From NCBI GenBank assembly GCA_003024175.1, contig MDYQ01000088.1, positions 35,688 to 99,687 of the forward strand: a stretch of DNA of 64,000 nt, given 5' to 3'. The notes under the pieces are model-generated. The model worked only from the letters and a program-made list of their open reading frames with translations, had not been told where the DNA came from and did no database searches. The stretch is from Planoprotostelium fungivorum. Taxonomy: Eukaryota > Evosea > Variosea > Cavosteliida > Cavosteliaceae. Within the stretch, counting starts at the first letter, position 1. Every line of letters starts with the position of its first letter. Made by a program: the position numbers and the translations under genes. Below are positions 54,474 to 64,000 of this stretch, piece after piece.

Positions 54474-56543
54474 ATGCGATTCAAGTACTGGTTGAGATGG
54501 TTGGTGGGACAGATACCACAGAAGGTCAGAGACACTCTAAAGTGGATACCTGGGTTCGATCTGGACGATTTCAGTCTGCGGAGTCTTCTATTATGGTCTC
54601 TTCCCTGGCTCTTCTTGTGGCTGTACAAGAAGATGAGAGACGCGAAGAAGATAGAGGAAGAGGTGAAATTTCACGGAAATTTCTAGCTGATGGAAGTAGA
54701 ATTCGAGATTGAGAGGAGAAGTGAGGCAGTTGACCAGAGAGAACGCCGATTCAGTGAACGATTCGAAGGCAGAGATGAAAAAATTGAGAACAGAGGGAGA
54801 TCGACTCAAGAGAGAAGAGGAAGAGACGAAGAAGCAGTTGGATCAAGTGAATTTGAAATTTGAATGTGGCGGGAAACTGACGTGAACAGTTGAACGAAAA
54901 GTTGAAGCATCAATCCGAGGAAGCGAAACAGTGAGTCCACACATTTCAAATTTTAAATTCTCATTTTCCCGCCACTTCTGACCCAACAACAGAGCCCACC
55001 AGCGTGACACCGACAAGCTGAAGAAGATGGAAGAGACAAAATCAGATGTCACTTCTAAACTCGAACACTCGAAGAAGGAGCTCGACGCTGCCAACAAGAA
55101 GCTGAAAGACACACACGGACAATTTGAAGAGACGAAGAAGAAGCTGCACACAGTAGAAGAAGAGAAGAAGAAATTAGAAGAGCAGCAGAAAGAGACCGAA
55201 CGCCTCTTCCAAAAGGAGAAGGAAGACAACCGCAAGGCGAGGGAGATTTCGGCGGAATCTCAGAGAAAACTCGATGAGATTTCGGGTCGATTGAGAAAGA
55301 AAGAAGAAGAGAGTGAGAGCCTCAGAGGACAACTTGATCAGGCCGTACAATCCGTGGAGAAGGTGGAAAAGGAGAGAGAAAATTCCGAGAAGAAGCTGTC
55401 GGAAGAATTTTCCCGCTCGGAGAAACTCGCGCAGGAGGCCGAGGAATACGTTTCCCGCCTCGAAAATTCCGAGAAAAAGTTGGAGGAGGTCAGACTACAA
55501 CTCGCCAAGTTAGAGAAGGAGAGGGGAGAGAGAGAAGAAGAGAAGAAGGCTTTAGAGGAGAAGCTGTCGATGGCACATTCTTCAGTGGAATCTGCAGAAG
55601 AGGCAAGGAAGGAAGTAGAACAAGTGAAGGAGAGGCTGAATGAGGTGGAAGAGAAACTGCAGAGTGCCACACGAGACAACGACAAGTTGAAGGAAGAGAT
55701 AGAGAAGCAGAGAGGAGAGATAGAGCAGCAGAGAAGAGAGATAGAGAGACAGAAGGAAGAGATAGAGAAGCAGAGACAAGAGATAGAGAATCAGAAGGAA
55801 GAAGAGAAGAGGAGACGAGAGCTAGAAAACGAGTCCAAGGAGACGGGCGAGAGTGCCAAACAGTTGGCAGAAGAGAACGAGACCCTCAAGAGAGAAAACT
55901 TCGAACTCAACTCCCAACTCGAAGAAATTTCCAAGAAAAAGTGAGCCTCCCTCTTGACTATCCTGACGCGTTGTAGATCGGACAATTCCCGAATTCCGAG
56001 TCTCTCCCTTCCTAAGACCCCGAAGGACGAACCCGAAAAAGGTGAAGTCCGATCCCGACGTACCGACCGTACGTACGTACTCACTGTCCCAGGACCCACC
56101 CCAAAGAATACGCCTCGCGGTGCCCTCCCCGAGCCCGGCTTCGCTTCTACGGAGAAGGTCCGTTCTTTATCCGATTCCCCGAAATTTCACTATATATCCG
56201 AATCTCCGAAACTTCAACATTTATCCGAATCCCCGAAATTTCACTCGAATTCTGCTCCCGCCAGCCCCCGCAGGCTCAATCGCTACTGCAGGACCTGCGA
56301 GGGCGGCGGACATTCACACGAAAATTCGGCTGACGTCTTGCAGGGAGAAATGATGGGACACACCCACGGTAAGTACCGTGACCGCCGTCGTGAAGTGTCT
56401 CGGTATGGACTGACCGTGGAGTAGGTAATGGAGAGGAGAATCAAGTGACGCCGAGGGGGAAGCAGAGGTCCATCAGTCAGACTCTACCGACACAAGAGAG
56501 GTCGGGCATACCAGCCCCTTCGAAGAAGAGGGACGTGTCATAA
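54474..56543 (+). CDS. Membrane-anchored long coiled-coil protein
   Basis: The ATG 54474 gives MRFKYWLRWLVGQIPQKVRD, then a hydrophobic anchor (SLRSLLLWSLPWLFLWLYKK). A coiled coil of about 350 residues follows (VRQLTRENADSVNDSKAEMK, KLEHSKKELDAANKKLKDTH, KLEEVRLQLAKLEKERGERE, EEIEKQRGEIEQQRREIERQ, ENETLKRENFELNSQLEEIS). The C-terminus is disordered: LSLPKTPKDEPEKGEVRSRR, then a three-copy motif SDSPKFHYISESPKLQHLSE with SPKFHSN, and a Cys/His patch (YCRTCEGGGHSHEN). It ends SGIPAPSKKRDVS. Six exons. Layout resembles organelle tethers or golgin-like and kinectin-like proteins; no specific family is claimed. Confidence 0.7.
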
Positions 56544-56544
56544 A

Positions 56545-56665
56545 CATGGAGATGATGACGATGAGATGGTGACGATGATGTGGATGTTGAGGTGATGATG
56601 ATGTTGAGTTGACGATGTTGAGTTGATGATGTTGAGATGATGTTGAGATGATGTTGATGTTGAAC
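56545..56665. repeat. GATGATGTTGAG-type simple repeat
   Basis: Imperfect tandem copies of GATGATGTTGAG/TTGATGATG just beyond the coiled-coil gene. Confidence 0.7.
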
Positions 56666-57061
56666 GTGTGGCGTGACGGTCTGATGTTCGAGGGTGGTCA
56701 TGTCAGATGTTAAAGGAGATCCCAGGGTCCCTTCTCCTATCACCATCAACGACGTCAGATATCTTCCGCTTTGTCTGTGAACAGAACGGCCCTCGAGCCA
56801 CGGGAAATATTTCCGGTCGATTCGTTGTGGAACGACTCACACTGCTCCTCTCTTACCGCGTGTATATCTCTCTGAGCTAAATGACTCTGTTATAGCACCT
56901 CCGATGCTTCTCATCGTCCCAGGGACGTATTCATACTACAGGAAATGAAGAATAATAGAGTCAGTGTCTTGTCAAGGCGGACCACCTTAACGTCATATAT
57001 TGTGCGGGCAACTGTCCGAGAGTGAAAGTTAGCACGAGTACGCTGGCATCCCGCACGTCTG

Positions 57062-57067
57062 TATAAA
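57062..57067 (+). promoter_or_regulatory. TATA box candidate
   Basis: TATAAA in a GC-rich setting (GTATAAATCCCCGGCGCC), 204 bp before the start codon of the EGF/7TM gene. Confidence 0.4.
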
Positions 57068-57270
57068 TCCCCGGCGCCTCTCATCATCTGTGTTCCCCGC
57101 TAGGCCCAAGCTCCTACCACATGCTCTTAAGACCATTACGAACCTTAATGTCCCACCCATCTCAGACATCGTACGCTCTGATACTCTGTGGGCCGTGCCT
57201 CCACAGTTTTATAGAAGCTCAAGCATTTTCATCCGAACCTCTCTTCGTTCAGCCGCTCATCTGCACCACC

Positions 57271-58722
57271 ATGCTCTTTCATCTGTCCATACTCTTCGCT
57301 CTCTGCGCGTTCGTCTTGGCACAGACCAACGACACCACATCCACAAACTATACGAGCATTTATGTGCCTGACTGTAACATGAGGAACCCCGACTGTGACG
57401 GAAGAGGTGTCTGCCTGACTGACGGGACTTGTCGCTGCTGGTATGGGTGAGAATGCGGCACATCACGAATGCATTTCGTGACCTCTTCAGATTCTTTGGG
57501 TCGAGTGACAAGTTGCCGTCCTCTGCTTTCAACACAGGGGGGTTGGATAACTGTGCTCTGAGTAAGCATGTTAACGTGCGAACGATCTCTGATGTCTATA
57601 GGGGCCGATATGATTCCGGGGTTTCGAGAAGCCTACACAAATATCAGAATCTACCAAGGTGTCTTCTTTGGATTTTTGGCGTTGGTCATGCTGTATCGCA
57701 TCATTCTGGAATACCTCATCTCCTTCTCTCGTGGCTCAACGGACGTCGTCACAAAGTATACGATGATCCTCTTGACCTTCTTGTGTGTCTGTGAGTCTTC
57801 CTTCAACTCACTCTTCGTCTTACGTCTGCCAGGGGTGGCGATCCTTTCTGGTGACTTCTTCGGTGCATTTGGAACAATGAATGTCAAAGCGTACTACGTA
57901 ATGTACTATTTCAAAGACAATCTCTTTCTGTTCGTCTTCTCGGCACTTCTGTTTCACTGGTGAGATCATGCCATCATCAAATCATCGACTCATGTTTACC
58001 GGACGTCAGGGCGGAGTTATATTACGCCAGCATACGAAAGATGAAGAAAGAAGAGATGTTAAGAAAGATCAAGCCTGGCTACGAGCCAAACTTGCAGATG
58101 GAAGACATCTTACTCAAGATATCGCTCGTCTCCAAATTCAGATTTGGTTATGTGGCTGTGTGTGCTCTCTCACTGTTAGTGTTCGTGGGTCAGGTGAGCT
58201 AACATCATCTCACCCGCCAAATTGATGATGTCAGATTTTGTTGGAACTTTGTGGCAGGAGTTACAGTGCATGGGACTCGTACTCCATCTTCTACTACGGT
58301 TTCTACACGGGAGTCTGGATCCTGTTCTCGATTGGCTATATCGTCTATGGATTAAGACTCATTCAGATCATCCCCGAAGTCATGCAGGGGAAGATCGTGA
58401 TCGTGATGATTCTCATGGGCTTCTTCACCCTCTTCGGTGTCATCATCGCTTCTACAAACATCGCCTTCCACGCCAACCACGCCACCATCAGTCTTGCAGT
58501 GAGTCATCGACTTGGCATCGAGACCAGAGTTGACGATGTGTGCAGAGTATATACGCTCTGGCCACCATGACATGTCTCATGGCCTTCTCTTCTGTCAATG
58601 TTTTCATTCCAATCTGGCAATGGCATCGATGGCTGAACCCGAGAGTCATTCGATCCATGATCCGTTCCACAAACACCACTGGAAACACTTCTGGGATGAA
58701 GACGCAAGATATCGTGGTTTAA
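57271..58722 (+). CDS. EGF-like, seven-transmembrane receptor-like protein
   Basis: Signal peptide MLFHLSILFALCAFVLAQTN, then N-glycosylation sequons and an EGF-like cysteine unit (CNMRNPDCDGRGVCLTDGTC, RCWYG, intron, FFGSSDK, DNCAL). Seven membrane segments follow: VFFGFLALVMLYRIILEYLI, YTMILLTFLCVCESSF, DNLFLFVFSALLFHWAELYY, FGYVAVCALSLLVFVGQ, FYTGVWILFSIGYIVYGL, VIVMILMGFFTLFGVIIAS and TMTCLMAFSSVNVFIPIW. The cytosolic tail is short (NPRVIRSMIRSTNTTGNTSG). Topology is GPCR-like. I see no E/DRY, NPxxY or other class signature, so the family is unknown; a THH1/TOM1-type protein is an alternative. Eight exons, about 370 residues. Confidence 0.68.
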
Positions 58723-59056
58723 ATGTACATCTGATGTGAAGTATAGTCAAGAGCCATTTCATCTCGTCCGATCGAGGATGAAGCGCTCCACTCATAAATT
58801 TGTTATATTTGATACACGCACTACTTGCGATGTTTGTAGAACTCTGTGCAGAGTTGCGCAGAAGGAACAACAAATTCTGATCAGATGATTCTGGTGATCA
58901 TGTGATCATGTGATAATGAGCCGATGTTGGCGACGATCACGAACTGACCACCTTATAAACTCACAGACGCTGCGCTCGATGACTCGACGGTGGCTGCCTT
59001 TCTGGACGGGCGTTGAACGCTGGTTCTCAAGGTAACCCGCTCAGATGTCTTTATTG
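58723..59056. other. Convergent intergenic region, 334 bp
   Basis: 3' flanks of two convergent genes. It holds a GATCATGTGATCATGTGAT short repeat. Nothing else seen. Confidence 0.4.
59050..59055 (-). terminator. Poly(A) signal of the SH3 gene
   Basis: Minus-strand AATAAA one nt past the TAA stop. Confidence 0.55.
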
Positions 59057-60204
59057 TTAAATGCCTTGTAGATCAGATTCGTCAAATATTTTCGAGCCGC
59101 TTCCCTTCAATCGCAATTGGAGGTCTTTGATCTTGTTTGTCACCTTCTCATCGTCAATCATGCGCACAATTTCCTCTCACCTTAGCCCTGTTGATGTTCA
59201 TGTTCGCCGTCTCCGTCTCATCTTCATCTTCGGCTGCACATCGTTCAGCGTCGTCTCTAAAAAGAATAAAATCGATTTCACCTTCCGTTGATTCTTCTCC
59301 GTTGAGAATGGCACCCAGTCTGACCACCTGCTCCGTATTCTTTACGTAATTCGAAGGAAAATAACCCAAGAATGAATTGTTAAGGTTCTGTCCTCGCGGC
59401 CAGCCGTCGGCAGACTCTGATAGTACGGCCACCTGCACATGAGATGAGATGATGTTGGAGAGATGGAGGTTCTCACAGTGTCTCCCACTTTGAGATCGAG
59501 TTCGTTGTCACTTCGTGCGGCGTAGTTATAGAGGACCTCTACGACCTGGATGGATGAGAAATGGTGTCACGATCTGTTGAATCACTCTGTAGGATACGAG
59601 ACCGTCTTCAGCGACAGCTGCTGCCTTCGTTTCTGATGTCTAAAGGATGTCGGTGTGGATTCGAACGAGTCTGTCACCTTCTCAGATGCTTTCTCTTCCT
59701 GCTTCTGTACTTTCTCTTCTTTCTTTTCGACTTTCTCTTCCTCCTGCTTCTCTTGCTTCTTCTCTTGCTTCTCTTCCTTCTTCTCCTCCTTCTTCTCTTC
59801 CTCCTTCACTGGCTCATTGGTTGCGTCATCGGCTGGTAATTCGAAGGTCAATCCTTTGATCGTGTTTACATCGGTCGTCGGCTCTTCTGAAGATAGCTCG
59901 AATGAGAGCCCTTTGATGTTCGCCGGTGTGGTGGGAACCACATCTTCAGCGGGCAGCTCAAACGATAAGCCTTTCAGCTGAGACGAATTAGAGGTGGGTT
60001 CTTCTGCTGGTAATTCGTAATGAAGGACCTTCGCTGCAGTTTTGGGTGTCTCTGGTTTCTTCTGAAAGAGAGACTTGGAAAACCAGCTGGTGCGATGTCA
60101 GCTGATACACGTGGAAGAGAGAGTAAAGAGGATGGTTCGCATGCGAAAAGACGATACCTGATGACAGCGATGGCGACGATGCCGACGGCTATGGGAATCC
60201 ACAT
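59057..60204 (-). CDS. Single-span SH3 protein with repeated KGLSFELPAE motif
   Basis: The start (60202-60204) gives MWIPIAVGIVAIAVIRYR, a membrane anchor. A linker then carries four related copies of a short motif (KVLHYELPAEEP, LKGLSFELPAED, IKGLSFELSSEEP, IKGLTFELPADD), followed by a Lys/Glu-rich helix (KEEEKKEEKKEEKQEKKQEK). The SH3 domain reads VLYNYAARSDNELDLKVGDT, VAVLSESADGWPRGQNLNNS and FLGYFPSNYVKN, with the ALYDY-, GW- and PSNYV-type ligand residues kept. The C-terminus ends DLQLRLKGSGSKIFDESDLQ. AATAAA is one nt past the stop. Probably a membrane-tethered adaptor for Pro-rich partners. Confidence 0.75.
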
Positions 60205-60456
60205 GTCTGAGGATGATCGAAGAGGTGAGGTGAGTTGGTTTCGACTGGAATGTGGCTGCCGATCGATGGGTGCAGTGCGAAAATTCAACGGCTTTCATCA
60301 TTGTAAAGGAGACTTTGATGAAATATTTTTCTCGATTTTCGAACCATTCAATTTCCCACCATCCATCGAGAGCTAATCAGCAACACTTTTCACTCCAATC
60401 ATCACCATTAGATGCACAACATACACGAAACAGACATCTATACAGATCCTTTATCT

Positions 60457-62307
60457 TCACTTCTTGGCCTTCTTCTCCTTTCTATCCTGGATCTCATCCA
60501 CCTTTCTTCTCATTCCTTCGACTGTCGCCAGCTGTCCTTCGTTTCCCCTCTCCGCAATGAGCCTCAAGATGTTGTCCGAGAAGCCCGTCACGAGCACGTT
60601 ACCCTCATCCTCTAAGTCGATCTCGTTGACGGCGGTGCCTGCTCCTCTCAAATCGACCGATACAAAGAGTAAGCCGGGGTTGACCTTCTGTCTATACTCT
60701 CGCATGATGCCGCCGATGGAGAGGGGGCCGTTTCGATTGGGCGCGATCATCATGTCCGACAGCACGACCAGCGTGTCGATCTTCTCCTTGCGATCGATGG
60801 CGTCTCTGATGTATTGGAACGGAAAGTCTGTGCCTCCACCCAGCAGCCTCTTCTTCTCTAAGATCTTGTTGACGTTGTCCAAGATGGAGTCTCCGGAGAG
60901 ATCATCGACCGGAAGATCGGGTCGTCCATTTCCGGATGGAGATGAGAAGATGCGAAGGTGGCAGTCCTCGGCCGAGTGGTGGATCATGAGACCGATGAGG
61001 GCGGCGACGTCCATGGCTTTCTGTAGAGAGGGGACCTTGTTGCGGGTGACCGGGGTGTCCATCGAGCCGCTCACGTCTACAAAGACGACGGTTCTGCCTG
61101 CGATGGGAGGGAGGTTGTTCTGTGTGGACAACTTGACGGCGGTGTCGATGCTGTGGCGGTATCTCTCGATGAGAGGAAGATCGGGCATGTGATATGGGAT
61201 GATTACCCTCTTCTTGATCTGTCGGACGCCTCCGAGTGCTTCTCCCTTCTTTCCCTTGACCTTCACCGTGACGATCTTGAACTCTGAACCGTCGTGGTCG
61301 AGGATGTCATTCATAAGACCCTCCAGATCGATCTTGATGGCATCGTAGGCGGATAAGAAGCGCCAGGGCAGTTGCTTCGAGTTGGTGACTGATCTCTCGT
61401 CGGTAAGCCTGGCGATGACCTTCTCATGATGATCGGGGGACACGCCGCTGATGATGAAGTTTCTGATGTTCCTCAGCATGGCCATGAAGGGCAATTTGTC
61501 GTGGTCCATGAGCTCCTCCCACGTTGTGTTTCTGTTTCCCTTCGCGGACACTTGTGTCTCCCATGTCTCAGGTGTGGGCAGCTTCATGCGGGATCCTGCC
61601 TTGGTGGAATCGAAGCTGCCGGGCAGGCCAGACTTTTGAAACTCCTCTTCGTTGGCTGGGTACTTCTTTCCAAGGATTCTCATGACTGTCTGCGATGGTT
61701 CCGAGATGTGAAGTCTTCGAATGAGCTGCTTGAGAGTCATCTTGTTCGTGGCGGTGATGTGAACTCCCTTTCTCTCTTCGTCTGCGGCGGCCGCTGGCTC
61801 GGCATCATGCACCTTCTGCTTCTTCGCGGCTCTCTTCTTCTTGGACTTCTGGGCTTTCTCCTTGTTGTACTTGGCGAGGGAGAACTCATCGTACTCGGCA
61901 AACTTTTTCGCGGCGGCCTTTCTGAGGCAGGTGGGGATGGACGTGTTGTTGAGCCAGACGGTGACCATGCTCATGACGTCTAAGAGGTCGGAGGGAAGTC
62001 TGACGGTGGCGGCGAAGTAATGCTTGACGAACGGCTGGCATTCCTTTCGGATGGAAGCCCAAGCTAAGAGGTAGTTGGCGGTCGATCTCACGTTGAGCTG
62101 ATCTCGGACGTAGAAGGCGGTCTTGAGGATGAACTCTGGATCGGAGGTGACGACTGCCTGGCATGCCTCGTTGATACGCTGTTGGATCTGATCAGCAGAG
62201 GTGTAAAAATCGGGCTCGTGGATAAGAGCGGCGCAGACGTAGTTGAGAAGCTTCAACTTGTTGTCCTTGGCCATCTTGATGTCTCGTTCTTCGTTATGGA
62301 TGGACAT
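60457..62307 (-). CDS. RO60: Ro60 (TROVE domain plus von Willebrand A domain)
   Basis: Ro60 is a ring-shaped RNA-binding protein that binds misfolded small RNAs and, in many lineages, Y RNAs. One intronless frame of 616 residues. The TROVE part (about residues 15-370) has LLNYVCAALIHEPDFYTSAD, KTAFYVRDQLNVRSTANYLL, TWEELMDHDKLPFMAMLRNI, RNFIISGV and LPWRFLSAYDAI. The vWA domain has a complete MIDAS: VVFVDVSGSMDTPV (near residue 410), GGGTDFPFQYIRDAI (near 490) and LVVLSDMMIAPNRNGP (near 520). A Lys/Ala-rich insert (KAQKSKKKRAAKKQKV) interrupts TROVE. It is the only long gene here without introns. An upstream ATG-proximal TATAAAAA fits its promoter. Confidence 0.94.
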   Translation of the reverse strand: MSIHNEERDIKMAKDNKLKLLNYVCAALIHEPDFYTSADQIQQRINEACQAVVTSDPEFILKTAFYVRDQLNVRSTANYLLAWASIRKECQPFVKHYFAATVRLPSDLLDVMSMVTVWLNNTSIPTCLRKAAAKKFAEYDEFSLAKYNKEKAQKSKKKRAAKKQKVHDAEPAAAADEERKGVHITATNKMTLKQLIRRLHISEPSQTVMRILGKKYPANEEEFQKSGLPGSFDSTKAGSRMKLPTPETWETQVSAKGNRNTTWEELMDHDKLPFMAMLRNIRNFIISGVSPDHHEKVIARLTDERSVTNSKQLPWRFLSAYDAIKIDLEGLMNDILDHDGSEFKIVTVKVKGKKGEALGGVRQIKKRVIIPYHMPDLPLIERYRHSIDTAVKLSTQNNLPPIAGRTVVFVDVSGSMDTPVTRNKVPSLQKAMDVAALIGLMIHHSAEDCHLRIFSSPSGNGRPDLPVDDLSGDSILDNVNKILEKKRLLGGGTDFPFQYIRDAIDRKEKIDTLVVLSDMMIAPNRNGPLSIGGIMREYRQKVNPGLLFVSVDLRGAGTAVNEIDLEDEGNVLVTGFSDNILRLIAERGNEGQLATVEGMRRKVDEIQDRKEKKAKK

Positions 62308-62715
62308 GATTTCGATGCGGGTGTGTGTGGATGTGTGTGGATTTAGACGGACTGCGAGGTAACTGCTTGTTCTCCTCTTTGCCTCCTTTAAATTGTGATT
62401 ACACCGTGAAGAGTTCGTGTGTTCCTTCGGTGAACGGATTCTCAGTCCCGTTCAGGGAAAAGGCAACAAGAGCCAAACCAAGCGATTATTTACCTTTTTA
62501 TAAAGCGCGTTAAGAAGACGAGTATGGTTGGTGATTTTGCGTTATCGTACCGAGTGCTAAAGAAGGGTCAAGATGGTCTCAACCCTGAAGCGTCATATAG
62601 ATGGAGCTACCTCTAAAGAACAAAGGTATCTCTAAAGGATGAGGCTACGTCGTCGATGATCATCGTTCCGATCCATCATCATCAACTGGCGAGACGAGAA
62701 GAAGAACGTCCACGT
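62308..62715. other. Intergenic, 408 bp, Ro60 upstream region
   Basis: Holds the Ro60 promoter (TATA candidate at 62495-62502) and the 3' flank of the acyl-CoA synthetase gene. No Y-RNA-like or tRNA structure could be established by eye. Confidence 0.4.
62495..62502 (-). promoter_or_regulatory. TATA box candidate of Ro60
   Basis: TATAAAAA on the minus strand, about 190 bp before the Ro60 start codon. Confidence 0.4.
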
Positions 62716-64000
62716 CTATTTAAACAACTTGACCAGCTCCTTCTTGTTTGTCTTTCCCATGGCATTCCTGGGCATCTCATCCAACACCAGCAGCTGTCTG
62801 GGCACCTTGTAGCTGGCCATCTTGTCTTTCGCCCAATGCTTCAGATCTTCCACCGTCATCTCCTCTCCCTGTCCGAACATTAAATCCCATTTCACTCCAT
62901 TTTAAAGTCCATCTACAATACCTCGGCCAACACGACGATGGCTCCCATGACCTATTTGAAATTCAAACGGTGGGGGTTGGCGGGAACACACCTGTCCATA
63001 CTCTTCGTTGGGGATACCGACGACGGCGATCTCTCTGATGTGGGGGTGCTCCAACAGCTCCCTCTCTACGTCTAAAGCGGATATCTTGTAGCCTCCACTC
63101 TTGATGATGTCCACGGAAGCTCTACCTAGGAGTCGATAGGTCTTCTCCTTCTCACTGTAGGAGCCTGAGAGGGTAAGGATGCATCATCGATGTGATGTGG
63201 ATGTGATGTGGATGTGATGTGATGTGGATGTGATGTGATGTGATGTCGATCAATCACCGATGTCTCCAGTCTTGAACCATCCTTCAGAATCGAACGTCTC
63301 AGCGGTAGCATCCGGTCTATCCCAATACCTTCCTTCTGTCACTCTCCATCACATCACATCCACATCCCATCCCATCCCATCCACATCCACATCCACATCC
63401 CATCCCATCACATCCACATCACATCACATCCCATCACATCACAGATCAAATCGACGATGACTCACTTGATGAACACCGTGTCTCCCTTGATGCGAACCTC
63501 ACCCGGCTCTCCCGATTTCGCCTCTCGATTTGCAGCCTCATCCCACAGCCTCACCTCCACCCCAGGCAGGGGCTGTCCAACCGCCCCCTGTCCCAATTCA
63601 GTCCCAATTTTTTGGCGGGAAAATCACCGCGATGCGTTCCCCGTGGAGCGGATTCGACAGGGCCATGCCGATCTCGGACATACCGTACCTCTCTGTTCTC
63701 CGTCAGTTTTCATCGAGTTTTCCATTACAAACCCAGTAGTCGGTGGCCAGATAGCTCGGCCCATTTTTTCATGACGGACTCTGGGAGGGCGGCGCTACCG
63801 CTGACCATGAGGCGAAATTTCTGAGAAGCTTCGCGGAATTTTCTCCTCTCTTCGGCGTCGACAGTTTCAGCCTCGTGGGACAGCTTGGCGTAGATGGTGG
63901 GAACGGCCATGAAGAGGTTGAGGGTGTCGGTGGTGTCTGTTCCTCTCATCATGATCCTCTTCCACACCTGATCGAGATGAGTCATCGTCGATCGGATGGC
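62716..64000 (-). CDS. ACSF3: ACSF3-type acyl-CoA synthetase, C-terminal part (cut by window edge)
   Basis: AMP-forming acyl-CoA (malonyl-CoA) synthetase, mitochondrial in animals. The window holds the 3' exons. They read [60 protein letters not shown] (core A5 motif), [52 protein letters not shown] (A7), [20 protein letters not shown] (A8, the ACSF3-like GGYK.SALDVE signature), [17 protein letters not shown] and [20 protein letters not shown] with [10 protein letters not shown] (A10 catalytic Lys). Stop 62716-62718. The 5' end and any targeting peptide lie beyond 64000. Two introns are filled by GATGTG/CATCCA repeats. Confidence 0.88.
63185..63248. repeat. GATGTG simple repeat in an ACSF3 intron
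   Basis: GATGTGATGTGGATGTGATG-type units inside an intron. Confidence 0.7.
63340..63446. repeat. CATCC/CACATC simple repeat in a second ACSF3 intron
   Basis: CATCACATCCACATCCCATC-type units; complementary in composition to the repeat 100 bp away. Confidence 0.7.

Larger units (their letters stand above)
56544..57270. other. Intergenic, 727 bp, with a simple repeat and TATA box
   Basis: The left part (56545-56665) is a GATGATGTTGAGTTGATGATG-type repeat. The right part is the upstream region of the EGF/7TM gene and holds a TATAAA. No gene is seen. Confidence 0.5.

Noticed and set aside
62308-62715. Y RNA gene beside Ro60
   Set aside because: Bacterial and animal Y RNAs can lie near Ro genes, so I looked. 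I found no long pairing ends or T-run terminator that I could defend.
63185-63446. CRISPR-like spaced repeats
   Set aside because: These are simple GATGTG/CATCC repeats in introns, without constant-length spacers.

Overview
The window is eukaryotic nuclear DNA from a compact protist genome. Most genes are cut by short GT-AG introns (roughly 35-60 bp, donors mostly GTGAG or GTATG). Genes lie on both strands and are usually 20-400 bp apart. AATAAA poly(A) signals sit next to, or inside, the stop codons. Gene content (GIPS-type LRR receptor kinase, B-box/RasGEF giant protein, TBC-EF-hand protein, C5-sterol desaturase, Ro60, F-box/ankyrin repeats, multi-homeodomain protein) suggests an amoebozoan. 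A protosteloid amoeba such as Planoprotostelium/Protostelium is my best guess, but this is inference. Two single N characters (39029 and 43510) mark assembly joins, and each is flanked by near-identical copies of the same sequence.

Layout. 1-534 is the 5' end of an unknown gene. 672-4853 is a divergent metabolic pair (aminoacylase-1 and mitochondrial D-lactate dehydrogenase). 4893-7754 is a chromatin/repair protein with a RAMA-like module and two BRCTs. 7838-11693 is a membrane-anchored PH-SMP lipid-transfer protein with an NTF2-like tail. 11965-20685 holds RTF2, a tetraspan protein, THOC5, transketolase, an RNF185-like membrane E3 and a secreted protein. 21116-24927 is an LRR-GAIN/GPS receptor with a degenerate kinase. 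25411-28877 is a TBC RabGAP with EF hands. 29759-31019 is a signal-peptide-peptidase-like protein that lacks its catalytic motifs. 31798-37009 holds N-acetylglucosamine-6-phosphate deacetylase, a homeodomain protein and the spliceosomal helicase DDX23. 37227-43142 holds a PPxY protein and a very large RasGEF.

43834-64000 holds C5-sterol desaturase, KTI12, a five-homeodomain protein, a multispan protein, a damaged F-box/ankyrin gene, an arginine-finger-less RhoGAP-like protein, two low-complexity/coiled-coil membrane proteins, an EGF-like/7TM protein, an SH3 membrane protein, an intronless Ro60 and the 3' part of an ACSF3-type acyl-CoA synthetase.

The genes do not form an operon or single pathway, as expected for a eukaryote. 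Themes that recur are small-GTPase control (RasGEF, TBC-GAP, RhoGAP-like), RNA biology (THOC5, DDX23, Ro60, KTI12 for tRNA wobble modification), and proteins that keep the fold of an enzyme but have lost its active site (pseudokinase, pseudo-SPP, RhoGAP-like). Exon boundaries are hand-inferred. Gene spans include introns.
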